Part shown: positions 1 to 7,930 of the stretch, piece after piece
Layout of the letters: every line of letters starts with the position of its first letter
Position numbering within the stretch: the stretch's first letter is position 1
Assembly: GCA_038146785.1 (NCBI GenBank)
Contig: JAYQSI010000021.1
Coordinates: 1-8,651, forward strand
Direction: 5' to 3'
Length of the DNA: 8,651 bases
DNA from: VMDJ01 sp038146785
GTDB lineage: Bacteria; Pseudomonadota; Gammaproteobacteria; Chromatiales; Chromatiaceae
Notes under the pieces: model-generated
What the model was told of the DNA's origin: nothing
Seen by the model: the letters and a program-made list of their open reading frames with translations, nothing else
Databases searched by the model: none
Position numbers and translations under genes: made by a program

Positions 1-1196
1 ATACTGATACCTACTGGCATCGCATCCGTACTTTCTGCTCGCACTTGGCCTAGAGCAGTTTGCACTTCTTTAAGACTAACCTCTTCGTCTGAGCCCAAGA
101 TCAATACACGCTGCACCATGTTACGCAGCTCTCGGATGTTGCCCGGCCAGTCGTAATCACGCAGGAAGTTCTGTGCGGCAAATGAGAATTCTCGAAATGG
201 CAAACGATCGACTAAGGTGAAGCGATCAACCGCCTCTTGCAACAACATCGGTACGTCTTCTTTACGATCAGCCAGGGAGGGGATCTTAATCGGTACCACG
301 TTAAGCTGGTAGAACAAGTCTTCACGAAACTTATTTTCCGATACTAATTTCAATAAATCTTTTGCCGTTGCAGCAACAACACGTGCGTTGAGCTTTACTG
401 GCGCCGCACCACCGACACGCAAGAACTCGCCGGTTTCAAGTGCGGCTTCTAACTGTGCTTGAGCTGAAATTTCTAGCTCTGCGATCTCGTCTAAAAATAA
501 CGTACCGCCAGCAGCTTGTTCAAGCTTACCGTATTCAACCTTGCCGTCTTGTTCACGACCAAACAGCTCAAAGGCTGATCCACCTTTGGTCACACCGGAT
601 GCATTCAACACAATGAATGGTTGGCTTGCACGAGCACTGTGATGATGCAAATAACGCGCAAAGGTCTCACGACCCGATCCAGGCTGGCCGGTCATCAACA
701 CCCAACTATCATGCTGCGCAATTCGACGAACCTGCTCACGTAGTCGAGTGATAACAGCACTGGCACCTACCGGCTCAACAAAGTCACCTACCTTAATACG
801 CAGGCCTTCATTTTCCATCGACATACGATGTGCATCTAAAGCGCGCTTTGCCGTAGTCGTCAGACGATTGAGTGAGATAGGCTTTTCTAAAAAGTCATAA
901 GCGCCAAGACGCGTTGCCTCAACGGCTGTCTCAACAGTGCCGTGGCCAGACATCATGATCACAGGACAGGGTAGACCTTTATCTTCACTGAGTTCTTTTA
1001 ATAAGGTAATGCCATCAAGCTCAGGCATCCAGATATCTAAAAAGATGAGATCCGGCTTGCTATCGCGTAATGCTTGACGAGCTTGCTCACCATTCTCAGC
1101 AGTTGAGACACGATAACCATCGTCTTCGAGAATCTCGCCAACGAGTTCACTAATATCGGGTTCATCATCAACAACAAGGACATTTGGCGCGCTCAT
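1..1196 (-). CDS. ntrX: NtrX-type response regulator with degenerate AAA+ domain, C-terminus outside window
   Basis: This is the response regulator partner of NtrY. The start at 1196 gives the usual receiver opening MSAPNVLVVDDEPD, and 398 residues are visible without a break. The receiver domain (about 1-120) has acidic residues D10-D11, phosphoacceptor D54 (FLDIWMP) and K in EKPI. An NtrC-family AAA+ domain follows (about 145-375), with Walker B LFLDE (D236-E237) and the WPGNIREL sensor II segment starting at W350. Several working parts are altered. Walker A reads GQPGSGRE with Arg at 176 where Lys is normal. The GAFTGA loop is absent, with ELFGREQDGKVEYGKLEQA running straight through. Sensor I reads AATAKDL with Ala278, and the second arginine of the FRxDL..R segment is Gln297. 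The Fis-type helix-turn-helix should lie beyond position 1. Family assignment rests on the sequence and the ntrY neighbour. Loss of sigma-54 activation is inferred. It overlaps the ntrY 3' end by 29 nt. Confidence 0.92.
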   Translation of the reverse strand, partial: MSAPNVLVVDDEPDISELVGEILEDDGYRVSTAENGEQARQALRDSKPDLIFLDIWMPELDGITLLKELSEDKGLPCPVIMMSGHGTVETAVEATRLGAYDFLEKPISLNRLTTTAKRALDAHRMSMENEGLRIKVGDFVEPVGASAVITRLREQVRRIAQHDSWVLMTGQPGSGRETFARYLHHHSARASQPFIVLNASGVTKGGSAFELFGREQDGKVEYGKLEQAAGGTLFLDEIAELEISAQAQLEAALETGEFLRVGGAAPVKLNARVVAATAKDLLKLVSENKFREDLFYQLNVVPIKIPSLADRKEDVPMLLQEAVDRFTLVDRLPFREFSFAAQNFLRDYDWPGNIRELRNMVQRVLILGSDEEVSLKEVQTALGQVRAESTDAMPVGIS

Positions 1197-3363
1197 GAAT
1201 TACTGACTCTAACACTTCTTGGGTTCGCTCACGCACCGGCAAGCTTATCTGAATACTAGCACCACCTTCTTGACGATTTGATACGCGGCAGGTGCCACCA
1301 TGCTCACCAACAATGCGTTTCACAATCGCCAAACCCAGGCCTGTACCTTTCGGTTTATTCGTCACGTAAGGCTCAAATACTTGACCTAAGGAATCGGCAT
1401 CAAAACCGCTACCGTCATCCTCGATACGTAATCTAAAGCGCAACGCACCACTGGATTTCGATTGGCCAATCTCGGTGATGACGCGAACTTTACCGTCTTT
1501 ATCCCCTAAAGCTTCAAGGCCGTTCTTCACCAAGTTATGAATAACCTGTCGTAATCGCACCGGATCACCTTCGATCTTCACACCTTTGCACCGGGTATAA
1601 AAACAACTGGCGATTGCGCTGTTTCATAAAGCGCTAAAACATCGCCGATAAAATTATCAATAGTGATTAAGCGACTATCCATCTTCGATGGCTTCGCGTA
1701 CTCAGAAAAATCATTCACCATCGACTTCAATGCATCAACCTGATTCACAATGGTCGTCGTCGAGCGATCCAAAACACGTGCTTCCTCTTCGACATCTTCT
1801 TTAGGTAGTGATGTCGCAAACGCTCAGATGCTAACTGAATTGGCGTAAGTGGATTTTTAATCTCATGCGCCAAGCGTCGCGCAACCTCTGCCCATGCTGC
1901 ATCTTTCTGCGCATGTACCAGCTCAGTAACATCGTCGAATACCAGCACATGACCTTGCTCTTTAGCTGACGCAGCGGGTAATACAGAGTGACGACACAAC
2001 AACGTCTGATGTCCATTTTCTCGATACAAAGTGATCTGCGTATTAGCAGGCAATGCTTCGCCTTGTATTGATTGCCACATACGATCAACAAAGGGATCAA
2101 GTACCGGCTTTTTCTCACTCAGACTCGTTAATGGTCGCTTTTTAAACTCACTCAGCGGCAAGCCCAAAACCATCTCTGCCGCTAAGTTTGCGGTGGTGAT
2201 CTTGCCATGCTTATCGAGCGCAATAACACCTGTGGTCAAAGCACCCATCACTGTTTCAAGGTAGTTATGCTGAAGTTGTAATTCGTTCTTACTCATCTCG
2301 GCGGCATAACGTGCACGACCAATTCTTTGCGTCATTTGGTTAAACGAATCAACCAGGAAGCTCAACTCATCATCCACTTTAGGCATTGGCATGAGTGTCA
2401 TACATGCCCACAGCGACTTTTGTGTCGCAATCGAGATATCTCTGACCGGACGGACCAGTTGGCGCGAGGTGATAACGCACCCCATATCGCACCAAATACT
2501 GCCAGTACCGCAGCTAGCGCTAAGGTGACAGCAAGATGTCAAAGATCGCGTCTCGGGTTGTGCTCGTGCTTCTATATTCCTCTAGCGAACCTGCAACCTG
2601 TTTAATCAACGCCTGCAAACGGTCAGGCATGGGATACAAGGCTTGCAAGATCAGTTCGCCACGTTGACGTGGATCTGCGGCAAGCACCTTGATGTAACTT
2701 TGCTGATCCGCCCCATCTCAAACATAGCTTGGCTTGCACCTTCACGAACGGCTGACAAAGCCTCGTCCGAAAATACTGCGAAACGAACTCTGTGTTTTCA
2801 CGACTCGTCGCTGCTGGTGCGCCCGATAAGCGATAGGCAATTAATTCAACCGCATCAGATTTAAGGCGCTTCATCTAAGGCAAAGCCCAACGCCATCTCT
2901 GATGCATCATCGAGTTGCGCCAAAATGCGTTCAGTCTCTTTGACCAATCCCTTTTATGCAGATCGAGTGCAGTTTGGACTGAGTGCATTAGCGCCATTCA
3001 TCGCATCCTCAATCGAGACTTGGAACCAACTATCAACACCCTTAGACAAGAACTGCCATGAATAAAAATACACAATGGCAACCGGCACAAATGACAACAA
3101 GATAAATAATCGCGCTAAGCGTACATTCAGACGTACGCCAGGCTACGGCGACGATACTCACGCCACAGACGGAACAGGCTGACGCCGACTACACCGGTAA
3201 GCGTGATCAAACCAGTTGCCGTGAAGACTATCAATGGGATAAACCAATCGTCTGCAAGACATCTGGTCTGCTGGATCGCCTCGCTCATCAAATAAAGCGA
3301 GCCAAAGATCAGTGCCACTAACACCAGCATCGCAAGGACATCTATGCGACGACGATCACTCAT
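1168..3363 (-). CDS. ntrY: NtrY-type membrane sensor histidine kinase, reading frame disrupted by at least 12 indels
   Basis: This is the sensor kinase that should phosphorylate NtrX. The 2196-nt span corresponds to about 730 residues, the usual NtrY length, but the frame changes repeatedly. In order from the start at 3363, the parts are: two N-terminal membrane segments (about 3336-3286 and 3243-3172); a third, LFILLSFVPVAIVYFYSW (about 3115-3050); an extracytoplasmic sensor region (about 3045-2550); a fourth membrane segment, TLALAAVLAVFGAIWGALS (about 2530-2475); HAMP (about 2465-2310); PAS (about 2290-1925); HisKA with phosphoacceptor His at 1865-1867 in RRLAHEIKNP; and HATPase with N box HNLVKN, G1 DDGSGFD and G2 GTGLGLAIVKR (1581-1168). 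Frame breaks fall near 3141, 2976, 2951, 2865, 2771, 2712, 2560, 2467, 2420, 2381, 1803 and 1580. Conserved residues continue on both sides of each, so I favour sequence error over a true pseudogene. The start overlaps the upstream DUF4390 stop as ATGAGTGA. Confidence 0.88.
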
Positions 3364-3905
3364 GGTTTAAAGCCTTGTACAACGGACTCTGCACTAAGTG
3401 ACCAATCTGATGATATGTAGGCTTTGGACGAAGCGGCAGTGGTAACGCCTCAATATCTAACTTTGCATAAAGCTCAACATTATAGGCTTCTGACTTGTTT
3501 AGCTTTGCCATCTCAATCAATGGCATCGATTGAATTTCACCCAGCTGAGTTAACGCCGCAGCTAATGTCGCTCGCTTTGTCACGCTACCACTATCGAGAC
3601 GTTTTAATTCATACACCTTTTCAAGCAAACGGTAGCGCAAGACGCTACGCATACGATATTCAGCAATGTCTTTAGTCCAAACCCATGCGCCTTGCTCTCG
3701 CACTTGAATATGCTTTTCAAAGGGTAATTGGCACGCCGTTTTGCAACGCCTCGATCACAGCAGGTGACAAAGTGATTTTCATCGAACCATTTAGCATCAA
3801 ACGCTGATCATCACTGGCGGTCAGCTTGACGTTTTCATACGCCATATCGGCATGGCTCGCGCAAGCCAGGAACATCACCAGCACGAAACTAAGCAGTCGT
3901 TGCAT
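3356..3905 (-). CDS. DUF4390 family exported protein of unknown function, one frameshift
   Basis: This is a small predicted secreted protein of about 183 residues. Its arrangement between rsmB and ntrY, its length and its sequence match the DUF4390 family, whose biochemical role is not known to me. The start ATG at 3905 is preferred because GGAAAG lies a few bases upstream. It also yields a clean signal peptide, MQRLLSFVLVMFLACASHA, with likely cleavage before DMAYENV. The first frame runs MAYENVKLTAS to EALQNGVPITL and stops at 3717-3719. The next frame continues immediately as EKHIQVREQGAWVWTKD to the stop at 3356-3358. The break sits in a short T run (A run on the plus strand, 3717-3721). 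A TTG at 3917 is in frame but would add residues ahead of the signal peptide. The stop overlaps the ntrY start by 8 nt, so translation of the two is probably coupled. Mature protein after export would face the periplasm, where the NtrY sensor region lies. Confidence 0.8.
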
Positions 3906-5203
3906 TGGTCTTTCCAATAAGGCATAAAAAATCCATCCATCGTCATTTCACCGGGCAATGTCTGACGCCCTATTGCGCGCGGATGCCCCAAGTTACATCG
4001 ATAGGTATGACCTTTACACCTGGCTGACGTTCCATAAAGGCTTGAATCTGCTGCTCATTCTCTTTTGGCATCAAGGAGCAGGTCACATAAGAAGCTTACC
4101 GCCCGGCGCCAAACATTCCCACAAGGAATCTAGAATTTTAGCTTGGCGAACGGCTAAGTCCTCAATATCCGTCGCTCGTCTTAACATGCGCACATCTGGA
4201 TGACGACGCATCACCCCGTTGCCGAACAAGGCGCATCCAACAAGATGCGATCAAATGGCTGATCTCGCCAAGCTTGTGGTGGGTTTTCGGCATCAAGGAC
4301 TTGCAAACTCAAGGTCACACCACAGCGCTCAGCATTTTGTGCCACACGCTCCAAACGCTGCTCATCGATATCACAAGCGGTGAGTGTTACCTCTGGCTGA
4401 TGCTGTGCCAAATGCATACTTTTACCACCAGGCGCGGCACATGCATCCAAAACACGCTGACCCGCGTGCAGATCTAGCAACTCAGCAGAAAGTTGTGCGC
4501 CGGCATCTTGTATAGACACCAGTCCCTCATCAAAACCTGGTAACTGAAAAACACCCATGGGCTTATCAAGCACCAGCGCAGAAGGTACTACTGCCAAAGG
4601 TTCCGCCTGAATATCAGATGTAGCTAGTTGATTAAGATAATCGTCACGTGCCACCTTGTGCGTATTCACGCGCAAGGTCATCGGTGCGCGTTCTTGCAGT
4701 GCCGACAAGATAGACTCAATTTTTTCCGGCCATGCCTTCTGTAAAGCTTTCACAAACCACTTGGGCTGCGCATACGCAATCGATAAATCATTACCGAGTA
4801 AAGCATTTAACTCTGATGCATCGTCTTGCATCTCGCGTTGAACTTTTCTAAGTAAACCATTAGCGAGCTTATCTGCCCAAGGCTTATCCAGCTCACGCAC
4901 CAATTCAACAATAGAAGAGATCGCCGCATGCTCTGCAGTTCGGCTATGCATTAATTGCCAGACACCTAACATCAGAGCAACATGCACATCACGATCTTTA
5001 TCCTTAAACGGTTTTTGTAAGCGGGCAGCAACAATGGCATGACATTGTCTAAACCAACGTGCCAAACCATACGAACTATCAGCTACAGAACGGCGATCAA
5101 GCTCAGATAAGTCTTTTGCATTTTGTTCTATGACCGCATCTAAAGAGCGACCATCCATTACCCCAAGGATGTTATCGACAACAAGACGACGCGAAGAGAC
5201 CAT
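3889..5203 (-). CDS. rsmB: 16S rRNA (cytosine-967-C5)-methyltransferase RsmB, 3' third frame-disrupted
   Basis: RsmB transfers a methyl group from AdoMet to C967 of 16S rRNA. The first 330 codons are intact. They hold a NusB-like RNA-binding domain (about residues 5-130), AdoMet motif I VLDACAAPGGK (251-261), an acidic motif around CDID (277-280), and motif IV DAPCSATG with Cys326. The frame then breaks in a C4 run on the plus strand (4214-4217). The rest can be followed across breaks near 4088, 3971, 3926 and 3917. It continues through VMRRHPDVRMLRRATDIED, then the catalytic motif VTCSLMPKENEQQ, GIRAQ, GRQTLPGEM, MDGFF and ALLEKTNATTA, ending with TAG at 3889-3891. Restoring one base at each of the five sites gives 440 codons including the stop, close to the E. 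coli protein of 429 residues. As written the frame stops at 4211, before the catalytic TCS cysteine. The start lies 3 nt after the fmt stop. The restored end overlaps the DUF4390 start by 17 nt. Confidence 0.95.
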
Positions 5204-5206
5204 GCA

Positions 5207-6144
5207 TTAATCGCCTAGGATTACGCCTTGAATATCTTGCGCATTGATAAAATCTTGCGCACTCATCGCACGCTTACCGGGCATTTGTAACTGCGTAATA
5301 CGTAGCAAACCATCACCTGTTGCGACATCAATGCCATCCCGTGAGGCGGACATCACCATGCCTGGCTGAGCTGCCTCACCTTTAATGGCATAAGCAGACC
5401 AGATGCGCATAAAGGCATCTTCATAACGCGTTTGTGCCACCGGCCAAGGATTAAAAGCTCGCACTAGTCGCTCAATGTCTTGTGCCGATTGCTGCCAATC
5501 GATAGTTGCTTCTTTTTTATCTAACTTCTTTGCGTAATTTGCCAACTCATCATTTTGAGCGACAGGTATACAACTCGGATCTTCAAGCATCGGGAGCGCT
5601 TTAACTAATGCATTGGCGCCTAACTCGGCCAGCTTGTCATGCAAAGTGCCACCGGTTTCGTCTTCTTCTAGCGTCACTCGCTCCATTAAAAAGACAGGGC
5701 CCGTATCTAAGCCTTTTTCCATCTGCATGATGGCAACACCTGACTCTTTATCGCCAGCAAGTACAGCGCGTTGAATCGGAGCAGCGCCACGCCAACGCGG
5801 CAGCAATGAGGCATGGATATTGATACATCCTAAGCGAGGCGCATCGAGCACACTCTCGGGCAACAACAAGCAATAGGCCACTACCACCATCAAATCCGCT
5901 TGATACTTTTTCAGCTTTTCAACGTCAGCGGCATCTTTAAAGTTAATCGGCTGCTCTACGGGGATGCCCGCATCAACTGCAACCGCTTTAACTGGGCTCG
6001 GGGTTAATTTTCGGCCACGCCCTGACGGACGATCAGGCTGGGTATATACAGCAACCACCTCATGTTCCGAGTCAATAAGTGCCTTGAGTGGCAACACAGA
6101 AAAGTCCGGCGTACCGGCAAAATAATACGTAAGGCGTTGCTCAT
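5207..6144 (-). CDS. fmt: Methionyl-tRNA formyltransferase, one frameshift near the start
   Basis: Fmt formylates the initiator Met-tRNA using 10-formyltetrahydrofolate, in the cytoplasm. The true start is ATG at 6144 (MSNALRII). The frame breaks in an A4 run on the plus strand (6119-6122) where one more base would restore FAGTPDFSVLPLKALIDS, the conserved N-terminal opening. With that base the protein is 312 residues, against 315 in E. coli. Visible family features are PDRPSGRGRK, the signature INIHASLLPRWRGAAPI with N109 and H111, and KGLDTGP with D147, the three catalytic positions. The C-terminal tRNA-binding domain (about 205-312) is complete and ends at TAA 5207-5209. One oddity is VVAYCLLLP at about 87-95, where the family usually has Gly in place of Cys92. 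The gene follows def by 30 nt and precedes rsmB by 3 nt, the standard def-fmt-rsmB order. Assignment is secure. Confidence 0.97.
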
Positions 6145-6174
6145 GGCTGCTTCCCGTAACGGCGAAACGAACGG

Positions 6175-6678
6175 TTAAGCTCGTTGACGGTTTTCTTTTT
6201 CTAGTTTTGTACGGATACGTTGACGCTTAAGCGTTGAGAGATAGTCGACAAACAATTTACCATCGAGATGATCGATCTCATGTTGGATACAAACCGCCAG
6301 CAAACCTTCCGCTTCCATCTCCACCGGCTCGCCATCTCGATTAAGAAATTTGACGGTTATCTTATCTGCACGTTGCACCATCTCGAAAACGCCAGGGACC
6401 GATAAGCAGCCCTCTTTCATTTCCTCGATACCGTCCTTGCTGGTGATCTCAGGGTTAATCAGTGCCAAAGGCTCGTCTTGATCCTCTGAAATATCCACGG
6501 TGATCACGCGCATTGGCACATTCACTTGAATTGCCGCTAAGCCGATACCAGGTGCGTCGTACATAGTTTCAAACATGTCATCGACGAGCTGCTTCACCGA
6601 AGCATCCACCTGCTCAACAGGTTTGGCCACCTCACGAAGGCGGGGATCAGGAAAATGCAAAATGTCGAGTAAAGCCAT
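6175..6678 (-). CDS. def: Peptide deformylase, intact
   Basis: Def removes the formyl group from the N-terminal methionine of nascent proteins at the ribosome. The 167-residue frame is complete, close to the 169 of E. coli. All three family motifs are present: motif 1 GIGLAAIQ (44-51), motif 2 EGCLS (89-93) and motif 3 HEIDH (133-137). The metal ligands are therefore Cys91, His133 and His137, with catalytic Glu134. The start MALLDILHFPDPRLR matches the usual beginning of the family. No strong ribosome binding site is seen ahead of it; the bases just upstream are A-rich. It is the first gene of the minus-strand run, and its promoter must lie in the 160-bp divergent gap. The protein acts on the product of the next gene's reaction: Fmt adds the formyl group and Def removes it. 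Confidence 0.98.
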   Translation of the reverse strand: MALLDILHFPDPRLREVAKPVEQVDASVKQLVDDMFETMYDAPGIGLAAIQVNVPMRVITVDISEDQDEPLALINPEITSKDGIEEMKEGCLSVPGVFEMVQRADKITVKFLNRDGEPVEMEAEGLLAVCIQHEIDHLDGKLFVDYLSTLKRQRIRTKLEKENRQRA

Positions 6679-6838
6679 TGTTTTTAACCAAATTCAGCGT
6701 CATTTCAGCACTCATTCGGCGACCGCAGAATCCATTTAGTTCTACCAAGGTCTGCCGAAAAGGCCTCTCATCTGAAAATGATACCTCAAAGCACCGGTCA
6801 TGGAGACCTTTGCAACGAGTAAAAATGGAAGAATTCCC
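6679..6838. promoter_or_regulatory. Divergent intergenic region between def and the tsaP-like gene
   Basis: This 160-bp gap separates the first gene of the minus-strand run from the first gene of the plus-strand pair, so it should hold promoters for both. I could not find a convincing sigma-70 -35/-10 pair on either strand. A TATCAT reading on the minus strand (around 6778-6783) lacks a properly spaced -35. A short inverted pair AAGGTCT (6747-6753) and AGACCTT (6804-6810) is present but is within chance expectation. Location rests on gene arrangement alone. Confidence 0.5.
6827..6831 (+). promoter_or_regulatory. Ribosome binding site of the tsaP-like gene
   Basis: GGAAG lies 7 nt ahead of the ATG at 6839. 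It decides between that start and an in-frame ATG at 6800 that has no comparable site and would add 13 polar residues before the signal peptide. Confidence 0.6.
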
Positions 6839-7919
6839 ATGAAAAACTCTTTTAGCTCTCTTTGTCGCTATCTGCGGGCATCTTTTTATTAACGGCGGCA
6901 GCACAAGCTGATGTGCTGAAAATCAAACCTACCCATCCTGATCGTTATACCGTGGTGAAAGGCGATACTCTGTGGGATATCTCAGGTCGCTTTCTAGAAC
7001 ACCCTTGGCAATGGCCAGAAATTTGGCAAATCAATCCACAAATTGACGACCCTCATTGGATCTATCCGGGTGATGTTGTGGAATTGGTTTACATCAATGG
7101 CAAACCACAGCTTCGCAAAGCCAGTGGTCGTGTTGTGTTAACGCCACAAATGCGTATCCGTGATGTTGCCGAACCGGTTCGTGTCATTCCGATTAATGCG
7201 ATTAAGCCCGTACTTGAATCAGGCTATGTGGTTGATAGCGAAACCGACTTTAACTCATTGCCACGCATTGTTGATCTGAGTTCTGAGCGTTTGATTCTTG
7301 GCGATAAATCTACCATTGCTAAATATGGCGCCCAGCGTCAACTAGCGGGCAACGAGCAGCGTGTATTTATTCGTGGAGATGTCACTCCACGCGGCGTTTA
7401 CGACATCATTCGACCCGCCGAACAACTCAAAGCTTCCGATACCGATGAGATATTAGGACAGGCCGTGATCAAAATTGGGAGGTCATTGTCGCGCGTTCCC
7501 AAGATACTTCTGCAGATGTATCTGCCGGCTTAGTCACGCTAAGCCCGCGAGAAGTCAAGCTAGGTGATTATCTGGTGCCACATCAAAAGATCGATACCGC
7601 AATGGACTTTCAACCAAAGAAATCATCGGTCAAAGATGGTGAGGTGATCGGCTTTACTAAGCCCGGCTTACTGATCGCATCAATGGATACGGTGATTATT
7701 GATAGAGGCCAGTCAAATGGCGTGACCCGTGGCGATGTCTTTGCGCTCTCGCGTGATGGACGTCGGATTAACGATCCACAAGACCAGGCTAAATTGCTGC
7801 TACCAGAAGAATCTGTTGGCCTTGCGATGGTGTACAAAACCTTCGATCAAGTAAGTTATGCCCTTGTGATGGAGTCCCATCGTGGAATTCAGATTGGAGA
7901 TCATCTGCGACAGCCCTAA
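6839..7919 (+). CDS. tsaP: LysM-domain secretin-associated protein, TsaP-like, about three frameshifts
   Basis: This is an exported protein of about 360 residues with an N-terminal LysM peptidoglycan-binding domain. The LysM core runs from YTVVKGDTLWDISGRF through PEIWQINPQI to IYPGDVV (about 6946-7080). The C-terminal part (about 7640-7910) has the repeated GD/hydrophobic pattern of a FlgT-C-like domain. This architecture and the position between def and dprA match the Pseudomonas gene described as a TsaP homologue. TsaP ties the type IV pilus secretin to peptidoglycan. The signal peptide is visible only in pieces: KTLLALFVAI in one frame and AGIFLLTAAAQA followed by DVLKIK in another. This implies breaks near 6845 and 6873. 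A third break at 7477-7482 (GGGAGG) separates GQAVIKIG from VIVARSQDTSAD. The remainder is then open to the TAA at 7917-7919. The family call is firm; the pilus role is inferred from homology and no pilus gene is in the window. Confidence 0.82.
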
Positions 7920-7930
7920 ACTGTTTGCTT

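Noticed and set aside
2031..4203. Several plus-strand open frames of 70-90 codons (for example 2031-2264, 2327-2605, 3424-3675, 3958-4203)
   Set aside because: They are antisense to ntrY, the DUF4390 gene and rsmB, whose minus-strand protein sequences are conserved. None has a recognisable domain.
1578..4217. Programmed ribosomal frameshifting as an explanation for the frame breaks
   Set aside because: There are too many sites, with both insertions and deletions, and no consistent slippery sequence or following structure.
6747..6810. Inverted pair AAGGTCT / AGACCTT in the divergent intergenic region
   Set aside because: Seven-base arms about 50 bases apart in a 160-bp stretch are expected about once by chance, and they do not flank a promoter I can recognise.
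6647..6904. 85-codon minus-strand open frame across the def-tsaP gap
   Set aside because: It overlaps the starts of both real genes, has no recognisable domain and its composition is not protein-like. It is a chance frame.
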